Shown: piece after piece, positions 26,601 through 43,010 of the stretch
Numbering within the stretch: position 1 is the first letter of the stretch
Layout of the letters: each line of letters starts with the position of its first letter
Assembly: GCA_964019415.1 (NCBI GenBank)
Contig: OZ025889.1
Coordinates: 124,001 to 188,000, forward strand
Direction: 5' to 3'
Length of the DNA: 64,000 bases
Source: Ianthella basta
Taxonomy: Eukaryota > Porifera > Demospongiae > Verongiida > Ianthellidae
Notes under the pieces: model-generated
Told to the model about the DNA's origin: nothing
The model's input: the letters and a program-made list of their open reading frames with translations, nothing else
Database searches by the model: none
Program-made: the position numbers and the translations under genes

Positions 26601-27514
26601 TGTACTTTATAAGGAGGTTTCATTGTACACTCCTTATTACTCCCATGTTGTATTGTATGCACTACAAACGCAATTTCACTGATCATGCCCCTTCCCCTGC
26701 ACCCACTCGCTCATCCTGCATGTGAGTCCAAAACTTTTTTGCATAGCTATACTCTGGTAGAGTGGTGTGGACTGGTCCCCATGGGTGATCTCACAGTGCA
26801 GGGAGCAATAACGTGCCTCAGTGCTGCTATGAGTGGCCCACCCAGTGGACTTGCCGACTGACACCACTTCTCATGGGACAGTTGTGATACTGTGACAGGA
26901 GAGAATGACAGTTGTAACACAGTGATGGGATTGGGTGACAGTTGAGACTTGGGGCTAAGAACAAACAATGTACTGTTACAATTTTGTGGGTATCGGTCTG
27001 ACCTCCCAGACAAACAGATAGTCACTTCAATATGGAAGAGCAAACACCAGGAACAATAGCATGGCCAGACACTCGGCAGCTCAACAGGAGCTCAGCAACA
27101 ATCACTCACAAACACACACACCCGCACAATGCAGAAACATTACAACAAACTAGGTGAAATTACACATAACATGTGATAACATAATACAAGGACAAACGTC
27201 TCCATCACTGACAGTGGTTGAGCTCATTACAGTGCGCAGTTGACCAGACACTCTCCCTATTGCACAATAGGGTCATGCAACGAAGGAAATGGTCTGGGCT
27301 ATGTGAGACTAGGGGAGGACAGTTGTGTGAAGTGATTGGAGGGGAGGGGAGTGTATCCTTGTATACAGAGGGATAGATGCAAAGTCACTCATGTAGCAGC
27401 TAAATCAGCACTAACTGGCCTAGGAACAAATACAGCACCAAACGACACTCTATTTGCTTATTGACCAGTTTACTTGTTGCCACTCTCACTACGTCCCTCG
27501 GTTGTCTACCTCAC
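26601..27514. other. Unique sequence without a recognisable gene
   Basis: Non-repetitive sequence between the 21-bp array and the PARP-like fragment. I see no exon with credible splice sites and coding similarity on either strand. Short reading frames of 60-98 codons show no family resemblance. If the PARP-like fragment continued toward lower coordinates, its catalytic exons should lie here, and I cannot find them. Confidence 0.6.
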
Positions 27515-27985
27515 CTCACAGAGGTCCTGCTTTTCAGCTACCGATCTCTTGCTGTCAATGGTCTTCTTTGCCACCGCCTGGTGCGACAATGCTAAGTGTA
27601 CCTCTTTGGACAGGTTGGCCAGAGCTGCAGGTTCAGGACTGCCTTCCTTCACATCATCTAGCAGCCTTCAGATGGAGAGGGGAGGGGTGGAGGGGTGGAA
27701 GTGGCATGCAAGTAGGACGGAGGATGGATGACTGGGGGAGACATGCACCACAGGTGAGTAGTAAAGATGTCATATTGATTCATATCACATGATACTGGCC
27801 ACATCACCATGGCTACCACTAGCAAATCCCCTTACCTGCTCTGTCTACATGGGCTCCACCGGAACTGCAAGGACATCCTTCAACTTGCCGCTGGCCTCCT
27901 CCCATAGATAGTCCACCAGCTGAGCTACCTCGGGAGACAATCTCCCCACACTGCCCCTTCCGGCTAGATGGACCTCAGACATCAT
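27515..27985 (-). pseudogene. Decayed PARP regulatory-domain-like fragment (two exons)
   Basis: Two minus-strand segments look like exons. The first, 27985-27836, follows a good pyrimidine-rich acceptor and reads LSPEVAQLVDYLWEEASGKL and on to VPVEPM. It then hits an in-frame TAG at 27847-27845 before the residues TEQ and a GTAAGG donor. The second, 27665-27515, reads LLDDVKEGSPE, then ALSHQAVAKKTIDSK, then AEKQDLCE, and ends at GTGAGG. From memory the pattern resembles the helical regulatory domain of some poly(ADP-ribose) polymerases; that is an unaided comparison. Neither a WGR domain nor a catalytic domain is found nearby. The stop codon and missing partners suggest a decayed remnant beside the satellites. 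It could instead be a gene with a sequencing error. Confidence 0.35.
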
Positions 27986-28186
27986 CTGAAGGGGACAGGG
28001 AGGAGAGAGATAGCAGCTGCAATGCCTAGTGCTAAACCACAAACTCTAGCAACCCCTGCAGTCTATAGCAAGGCCACAGAAGGTTGAAGGATGACAGGGG
28101 ACTAAGGGTGGTCAAAGGACTACAGTGACTACATGTACGTAGGTGTGTGTGTAGGACATTAGTGGTATGAGCAATAGAGCTGGCAG

Positions 28187-28472
28187 CTAAGTGAAAGCGG
28201 AGAGCGCTGTCGTAGCTACCATATCCTCAGTCGGCGCCAGTTCGGTCAGTTCAGCGCTAAGGCTGATTCCCAACGTGCCCGCCTCCTCCTCGACCACGTA
28301 CTCGGACAGGGCGAAGGTCACATCTGCACAGACACGCAGGGATGCATGCACATCGCCGCTCCACTGGACGACGCCAGCGCGGCGTGCATGTCCTTGGCTT
28401 ACCAGTCTGGGATCGGGCTGCTGTGAAGAGCACTAGTTCTCCCAGCCACACAACCAAACGTGCAGCGCTCAT
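28187..28472 (-). CDS. Possible small secreted protein, Calx-beta-like start
   Basis: Unrecognised gene, modelled as two minus-strand exons: 28472-28403 and 28323-28187, total 68 codons. Exon 1 starts at ATG and encodes a hydrophobic stretch (RLVVWLGELVLFTAA) that could be a signal peptide. The 79-bp intron has GTAAGC and GCAG ends, and splicing is in frame. Exon 2 encodes DVTFALSEYVVEEEAGTLGI followed by a short tail and a TAG stop. The DVTFALSEYVVEE pattern resembles the first strands of a Calx-beta domain, but the domain would be truncated. A perfect TGACGTCA element lies 55 bp upstream. It may be the start of a longer gene or a fragment. Confidence 0.3.
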
Positions 28473-28526
28473 CTCCGCTCCGCCAGCCAGCGCGTAACAA
28501 CTTAAAACTGACAGCATTTAACATGG

Positions 28527-28534
28527 TGACGTCA
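28527..28534. promoter_or_regulatory. Perfect CRE palindrome TGACGTCA
   Basis: An eight-base perfect cAMP-response-element palindrome lies 55 bp upstream of the minus-strand ATG at 28472. Such elements bind CREB/ATF factors in animals. Its position supports a minus-strand promoter here, but the site alone does not prove one. Confidence 0.4.
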
Positions 28535-28677
28535 CAACATGCATGCCTTGCAGTAGTTAGTGAGGGGAAAGCAGCTCAAAAGGTCGTTACGCACCAGTGG
28601 AAAATTATTGGCTATGAAAACTGATTCAGTGTCACAGGATACTGGGCACACCAGAAGACATAGCAGACATCGCCTGA

Positions 28678-28745
28678 GAGACCAGCAGGGATGATGGGAG
28701 ACCAGCAGAGACTACGATAGAGCAGTAGAGACCAGAGACTGGCAG
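28678..28745. repeat. Dispersed relic of the GGAGACCAGC satellite
   Basis: Within about 68 bp, GAGACCAGCAG, GGGAGACCAGCAGAGAC and GAGACCAGAG recur with roughly 10-bp spacing. This matches the decamer of family C, whose nearest arrayed copy ends some 9 kb away. It looks like a small escaped or ancestral copy in unique DNA. Confidence 0.5.
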
Positions 28746-28792
28746 AGGTGAAGTGGGAGGCACAGCATCTAACCATGCATGTACAGCACCCA

Positions 28793-28793
<1 letters not shown>

Positions 28794-28841
<48 letters not shown>
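28794..28841. repeat. (AC)n microsatellite
   Basis: An uninterrupted AC dinucleotide run of about 24 units, in intergenic sequence. Confidence 0.97.
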
Positions 28842-28842
<1 letters not shown>

Positions 28843-29047
28843 CTACACACCTTGCATCTTGAACTGTGAAAAAAGGCCATTCATGAATGATGCCTTTTCA
28901 CCAAAAAGTGGCGAACTGAACAAAATTTATGACTATGTTTGACTTGGCTAAGGACACCTTGTGCCACAAGGGCAAGTTGTCACACACTTTTGTCCGGCAG
29001 TGTCCTGTCTCCCTTTGCAGGATCTCTGGCATGTGTCACATAGAAAT

Positions 29048-29076
29048 ATCCAGTCTGCCAAATAGGCAGACTGGAT
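29048..29076. other. Perfect 12-bp hairpin
   Basis: ATCCAGTCTGCC at 29048-29059 and its exact reverse complement at 29065-29076 are separated by AAATA. There is no T-run after it that would suggest a terminator, and no gene nearby explains it. It may be part of an unrecognised mobile element. Confidence 0.5.
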
Positions 29077-29336
29077 TTGATCTTGTTGCTGGTCAAAGAG
29101 AGTATTCAACCAGTCATTGTACTTAGTGTATGTGTGCAAATGGCCGCTCTGGCTACAAGAGACATGATTCATACAAAATGTAACAACTGCCTTCGTCTAG
29201 TGATACTGTCATCCAATGAAGTCATTTGCTTGGCTCTGCTCCCTTTGCAGACGGTTCCACCTCAGGTGGTCTCTGGCCCCAGTGGTGCAGTTCACCAGCA
29301 CTGTATGGCCTCTTTGACTTGCCTCCGTTCTGCACA

Positions 29337-29430
29337 TTAATTCTGTTCTGTCCCTAGCTTTCGATACTTGACCATTTTGAGGGACTGTAGTGTGTTAATG
29401 ATGTCCTCTTGAGTGATGGGCATCATTTCA
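29337..29430 (-). pseudogene. KAT8/MOF-like MYST acetyltransferase exon fragment
   Basis: After a pyrimidine-rich acceptor (CCCCACACAG), a 94-bp minus-strand segment reads SEMMPITQEDIINTLQSL and then KMVKYRK before a TAA stop. It closely resembles the C-terminal MYST-domain segment of the MOF/KAT8 class, in which this helix is normally followed by KYWKGQ. Here Trp is replaced by Arg and the frame runs out at once. I found no other MYST exon (acetyl-CoA loop, zinc finger) on either side. A decayed partial gene copy is the best reading. Confidence 0.5.
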
Positions 29431-29673
29431 CTGTGTGGGGGAGGACGGAAGGGAGGGGAATACAGTAAAAGGGGAGGCAGTTGGGATGGGGGGATGGGGG
29501 GGCTGGGCAGTGAAATGGGCAAGTAGAAACAGAAAATGGCACGAAACGTATACGACATATTAGCCATTACTCTACTGAGCACAACTGAAGGAGAAGGCAC
29601 AATTTGTGCTGCTTATTGCTACCTCACTTCATTGTGCTGAATAAAAAAGATGTGAAAAACATTTCCATAGCTG

Positions 29674-29738
29674 CGCTCGAACTCGGAATTCTGGATTACA
29701 GATCAGCGAGGTTAGTCGTCGAGCCAACCGAGACTGCG
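29674..29738 (-). mobile_element. tRNA-like SINE head (candidate)
   Basis: Read on the minus strand, the segment has an A-box-like TGGCTCGACGA (29726-29716). About 40 bp further on lies a B-box-like GAGTTCGAGCG (29684-29674). This is the spacing of an internal RNA polymerase III promoter. The intervening arms do not fold into a clean tRNA with a readable anticodon, so it is more likely a tRNA-derived SINE head than a working tRNA gene. An A/T-rich stretch follows downstream (29641-29670). Confidence 0.35.
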
Positions 29739-29998
29739 TGGGTACTGCGTAATAATTTGTGGTTATAGAGCATGCAAATGCCCGTTCTCTGCCAACACAA
29801 GCGGCTGCCTTCCCTTAACTCCAACCTTAATGCAGACATAAACAATAAATCTGATAAAGCTGCTGGGGCTGAGTGTTCCTGGCTCACACGGACAGGGGAG
29901 CATAATGGACATGAGTAAGTGAGCGGCCGTCGCTTCAGGGTCTGCGCATTACCTCGAAATGCGTTTCGTTAACTTCCGCTTCGCTCGCGCATGTACCA

Positions 29999-30071
29999 AG
30001 TAGTCTCGTTCCCAGACTCTTCCGAAGCGCGCGCGAGCGAGCGAAGGAAGGGATGGTCTGGGGACGAGACT
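29999..30071. mobile_element. 73-bp hAT-like MITE in the GSR promoter
   Basis: The ends are AGTAGTCTCGTTCCCAGAC and GTCTGGGGACGAGACT, inverted to one another. The element is flanked by the direct repeat ATGTACCA (29991-29998 and 30072-30079), an 8-bp target duplication as expected for hAT-superfamily insertions. The centre is a short GC-rich tract. The same termini bound the larger element at 48031-48447. The insertion lies 63 bp upstream of the glutathione reductase start codon. It has no coding capacity. Confidence 0.65.
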
Positions 30072-30085
30072 ATGTACCAGAGTAG

Positions 30086-33563
<3,478 letters not shown>

Positions 33564-33869
33564 AGGGCGTGCCGCAGACGGACGCGCTCTTTGCTAGAAA
33601 CTGGGAGGATATTAGAATACAGAACTAGTTTCGCGAATGTAGTGATCCAACTCCTTTTGGAATTTGTAGGGCTCCAAATATGGAATGTGAGGCTATGATG
33701 TAATTTCCTGTAATTGGGAAGTTGCGGTATACCTCGGAGTGGTCACTCGTCTCTACCCCGTACCAGGGTTCCCCTTGGCTCGTTTCGCGGGCGGCGCAGT
33801 ATCAGCAGAAGTGTTCTCTCTAGGCCCAGCGTTGGGACAGCAGACCAACAGAGACCAGGCAGGCGTGCG
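33564..33869. other. GSR 3' end and kinase promoter
   Basis: This 306-bp gap must hold the GSR 3' UTR and the promoter and 5' UTR of the next gene. I see no canonical AATAAA and no TATA box. The tail TGTAATTTCCTGTAAT near 33698-33715 is the only A/T-rich stretch. Confidence 0.4.
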
Positions 33870-38798
<4,929 letters not shown>

Positions 38799-39184
38799 CC
38801 CTAACACAGGCAAACAGCGATGGTGGGCACATGGAGAGGGACTATTTTCATAACACCTGTTTGTACATACACCGCACCCTCATCCAACAGCGGAGCCGCA
38901 TAGACTGACTGCACTTAAAATACAACTGCAGATTATAATTATTATTAATTTTAGTCCAGCACTCTATCGCATGCACTGCTCACAACAATATATTGTGTTA
39001 AATACACACTGAGTGTTTGTGCACGTGTGTACACCGCCAGTCTAGCGCGCTAGACTAACGCCTCATGCTCAAGCTGGAACTGTTCCATGGTGAGTCACAA
39101 ATAAGTGAATAAAACAAAATTTGAGTTGATGCCATAAATAGAACACAGAACACTGTCCACTGCAACACAACCACATGATGGGAC
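38799..39184. other. Convergent 3' ends with an 18-bp palindrome
   Basis: This is the gap between the kinase stop and the minus-strand carrier stop. It is A/T-rich and holds AATAAA at 39108-39113, a plausible plus-strand polyadenylation signal. A perfect palindrome AGTCTAGCGCGCTAGACT lies at 39039-39056. No gene is seen. Confidence 0.5.
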
Positions 39185-40664
39185 CTAAATAATTTTCTTC
39201 AGTTCTTCATAAGTGATAAAAAACTGTCATCAGCTAAGGAGTCTGCCAGTGTGGATTGGTACACCTCCACCATTCCCCACACGACATCAAAGCACCTCAC
39301 CTCACCTCCACCCTCCCCCCACACATCCCCAACTGTCGCATGCCTCACAACCAGGGAAAGGATACAATGATGTTCCATGGTCCAAGTCTCAGGTAGGAGG
39401 GGACAAATCCTTTGTACAGTGCAGCCACGCCCTCAAACCTGAGTGTCTGGACACAAAGAGAGGAAGGTAAACAACACAACACACTCCCACACTATCTCCG
39501 CCCACATACTTTAACGAGGCAGTCCAGAGAGGTCCTGTAGAGGTGAGGGCTGTCGGTCCGCTGGTTCATCATGCGCGTCTTGATGACGTCAATTGGGTTA
39601 GAAGCCACTGCTGCACAGAAGCTGGCCACCACACTCGACCTGCAGAGCGGAACCACCCACTAACACCACAAGGACCACACGCCTCTCAACAGCAGTGTGC
39701 TCACGCAAAGTGCGCTGGTAAGGCATCCCTCATGGCTGCATGCTGCAGGAGGAGGCGCTTGCACAGGTCGTACGCCGGCAGGATCACACCTGCCACCACC
39801 GTCGCCCGCTGCATGGTCGGGCCCACACCCTGCAGAGGGAGGAGGAGGGCTGGCCAGCCGTTCTGTCACGTCTACATGCAGCCAACAGTGCAGGACTCAC
39901 TCGGTACAACCCTCGCACACCCTCCTCTCGGTACATGGTGGCAAAGGACAACAGGACACTCCCCCTTGCTGTGGGCCCCGCCCCCCTTCCATGTGCTGCC
40001 TGCATCCGCACTTTAAGCACATCCGTCGGGTTGGCCACAGCCGAAGCAAAGGCTCCAGAGACCATACCTGCCAGAACGTTGGTCAGCAAGCGCTCGTCGC
40101 GTGGATCAGGTGTGATGGTGCGCTTGATGGATTGGTAGCAGCCGATCTTCAGTGTGCCATAGGAGGCCTGTCTCAGCAGGGCTGGCACAACCCTACACAC
40201 ACAGACACACACACAGACACACACACACAGACACACATACACACACACACACGTGATTTCAGACGAGACACAGGGATGCCCCCCCACATACACACAGTCC
40301 TGTAACAGTACAGCACCCACTCACCCTCGGTAGAGAGCCGTTGGGCCTTCCTCGCGGGATATCTTAACGAAGGCGTCCAGCATACCCCGGTAGCGGCATG
40401 CTTGGAGGGCGCGCTCCACTGCCTGCCCCTGGACCTGCAACCGTGTCTTGGTAGTGTCAATGGGGAAGGTGCCTATGGAGGAGGGGGACGGAAAGGGAGG
40501 GGCGGTCGTGAAGAACACTGGTCTAACCGCGTGGCGGTGTAGAGCACGCACTCGACTGCGCTCAGGTAACCCAACCAGATGAAGTTCAACGCGTCAAGTA
40601 TAAACTCACCGAACTCCGCGGTAAGGGAGGCCAAACCGCCAAGGATAAAAGGCTTTGAAGACAT
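39185..40664 (-). CDS. Mitochondrial carrier, SLC25A14/SLC25A30 (UCP5/KMCP1) type
   Basis: Inner-membrane solute carrier of the uncoupling-protein-like branch. Seven minus-strand exons (40664-40610, 40472-40325, 40192-39901, 39829-39705, 39639-39510, 39446-39366, 39223-39185) join in frame to 289 aa, the family length. The three repeats carry [16 protein letters not shown] and PIDVIKTR signatures. [20 protein letters not shown] and MMNQR are typical of the UCP4/5 side of the family. The last exon has only 39 bp ([12 protein letters not shown]); reading through its donor would give a premature stop after the NIIVSFPWL segment. The gene is head to head with ATG3. The exact substrate cannot be read from sequence; SLC25A14 and SLC25A30 fit equally well. 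Confidence 0.92.
40193..40252. repeat. (AC)n-rich microsatellite in carrier intron 2
   Basis: ACAC runs interrupted by AGACAC. On the minus-strand transcript it forms the GT-rich stretch leading into the exon 3 acceptor. Confidence 0.9.
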
Positions 40665-41104
40665 CAGCGACTGGTGTCAAGTCTCATTCACAAGTGGGGA
40701 GCCACAGGTCGCCTCTAATCACTGTTGGTGGCTCTCCCTGCGCATCTCCTCAGAGTCACGCCTAGGCCTACCACCACTGTATAGGCGTGTGTGTGTGCGT
40801 ACATCAGTTGCGCGTCCTCGGGGCGCGGAAAACGTGCAAATAACATGGAATGTGACCAAAGCACGATAATCACGTGCAGCAGAGCAACTTCCTGCCACCC
40901 GGTCCGGTCGCCCCGCGGCTGAATACCTGCCTTTGATGTTTGACGTTAATGAAGTCAGTTCACGTAGAGAATGTTGCGGTCGTGTACTTTTCCCAGATGC
41001 GGCGAAATTTTGGGACTTCAAAGAACGGACATCTTCAGTTCAATGATTTCCGTCCACGCCCAAAAGATTGGTCACGTGCAGATAATTAAACAACGTCCCT
41101 AAAC
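40665..41104. promoter_or_regulatory. Bidirectional promoter between carrier and ATG3
   Basis: The two start codons are 440 bp apart and divergent. The related sites ATCACGTGCAG (40869-40879) and GTCACGTGCAG (41071-41081) lie near either side. Both share TCACGTGCAG, with an E-box core like the TFEB/CLEAR motif that drives autophagy genes in vertebrates. The proximal one is 27 bp upstream of the ATG3 ATG. No TATA box is seen. Confidence 0.5.
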
Positions 41105-42561
41105 ATGGCTACCCCTCCGGACTTGCGTCCAGGACTCGCGCGACAGGCCATCATCGCTGTCAAGAGTGCCGGTCGGCGACTGGCAGAGAACTTGAGCCCC
41201 GTACCTCAGGTGTGTGGTGGGTCTTGTGGCTGCAGTAGCTGAGGAGAGGGCACGGGAAACAGACTCGCGGCTGGCGACCCAAAACTCACTTTTGCCGTAG
41301 CATTGTCGCATTGCCGTAGTCCCACCACAGTGGCGGTGTCTGCTCCCTCCTCCACTCCGTGCAGGTCTCCACTTTCAAGGAGACGGGCAAGCTGACGCCA
41401 GACGAAGTGGGTGTGGTGTGTGTGTGTGTGTGTGCTGTCATTTTTTTCCGTATCTGGGCATGTCCATCTAGCTCCATCCTTGCCCGGTTGCCGTATTTCT
41501 TGCCATCAGTTCGTCGCCGCTGGCGACCACTTGGTCTACCACTGCCGCACGTGGTCGTGGGTGGCTGTGGACGATGCCCAGCGTCGCAAGACGTACCTCC
41601 CACCGGACAAGCAATACCTGCAGACAAAGAGCGGTGAGAGATGGCGAGCACACACACACAGTCTGCATGCAGGGACAGCACTCCTCCTGTTCCCCCAGTG
41701 CCCTGCTACCGTCGCTGCTACCAGATAAGTGAGGTTCGGAGCAATGAGAAGTGTATTCAGCTGTCAGCGGATGACGAGGAGGGGTGGGTGGACACCCACC
41801 ATGGGATAAGTGAGCTGGGAGGAGACCCGGGGTCGTGTGACGGTCATGTGACATGCTACTGTGCTGTCTAGGTCTGGAGGAAGCCACCGTGGACTTGGCT
41901 GGACTGTCTCTCCAAGCACCTAGCAAGGACGTTCCACCACCCTCCCTGGGCAGTGAGGATGACAGTGATGACGACGGACCAGTAGCTGACTTTAATGGTA
42001 GTTGGGGAGGGGATGTGGGGTAGAAGGGAGCTTGCTTCATTTGACACAACCATTGACCCTGCAGACTTCCTCAAGGCCACTGTTGTCCAAGATGATCCAG
42101 TAAGTCCATCCCCTGCCCCTCCCCTGCCCCTCCTCTGCCCCTCCCCTGCCCTTCCTTTGTCCCCCGCCAACCAGTAGTGGAAGCTGTACCTCTTCCCTCA
42201 CTGCAGGCTGCACTCCCGCCCCAGCCCCCAGCTAGCACCTCAGCCGAAGGGGGCGTGGTCAGAGCCAGGACCTATGACCTCAACATCTCCTACGACAACC
42301 TCTATAACACGCCACGCCTCTGGCTCTTTGGCTACGATGAGGTAGGGAGGCCGGCAGGTGAGTTGGATGGCATCCACCAGTGTTCCCCCACCTCTGCAGA
42401 ATGGCAAGCCACTGACCCCAGAGCAGATGTACGAGGACATTAGTACGGACCACTTGCACAAGACCATCACCTTTGAGCCCCACCCCCACCTCCCACCCCC
42501 AGACCGACTGTCGGTACACCCTTGCAGGTGAGACCCACCCTCCCATGAGAGGGTGCCCAAG

Positions 42562-42592
<31 letters not shown>

Positions 42593-42868
42593 ACGTGCTG
42601 CAGGCATGCCGAGGTGATGAAGAAGATCATGTCAGTTGTGGAGGAAGACGGAAGGGAACTGGAGGTGCATACGTATCCTCACTGGCTGGGTGGGCAAACA
42701 GGGGTCCTCGGTTCTCCCTTGTGGGTGTGGTCCTAAGCTGAGGTGATCCCTATTCGTGTGCTCCTTGACGAGCGGTGCAGGTACCTGATGGTGTTCCTCA
42801 AGTTTGTCCAGGCTGTCATCCCTTCCATTGAGTATGACTACACTAAGCAGCTCTCGCTCACCTCCTGA
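41105..42868 (+). CDS. ATG3: Autophagy E2-like enzyme ATG3
   Basis: E2-like enzyme that transfers ATG8/LC3-family proteins to phosphatidylethanolamine during autophagosome growth. Ten exons (41105-41209, 41365-41406, 41510-41633, 41699-41809, 41872-41997, 42065-42099, 42207-42341, 42400-42527, 42604-42672, 42781-42868) join in frame to 320 aa (human 314). Conserved landmarks are [12 protein letters not shown], the PCYRRC segment, an acidic flexible region, [20 protein letters not shown], the catalytic [11 protein letters not shown] (Cys268, split by intron 8) and [18 protein letters not shown] near the C terminus. The next gene starts only about 140 bp downstream. Intron 8 contains a pure run of 26 cytosines. 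Confidence 0.97.
42567..42592. repeat. Poly-C run in ATG3 intron 8
   Basis: Twenty-six consecutive cytosines 11 bp before the splice acceptor at 42603. Their length is likely unreliable in sequencing. Confidence 0.95.
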
Positions 42869-43010
42869 AGCAGACGAGGGGAAGGGACATGCGTTGCGTG
42901 TGTGCATGTGTGTGTGTGTGTGTGTAGGCTAACTTTTGACCCAAGGGACAGTCCCGTTACTGTAAATGGCGCGTCACTGGGACAGCCCCTGTCCGCATTT
43001 GACTGAGAAA

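Noticed and set aside
29674..29738. Functional tRNA gene
   Set aside because: A- and B-box-like motifs are present, but acceptor and anticodon stems do not pair convincingly.
39360..39446. Alternative carrier C terminus ending after NIIVSFPWL
   Set aside because: Splicing at GTATCC to the 39-bp last exon restores the family ending [10 protein letters not shown], so the read-through stop is not the likely end.
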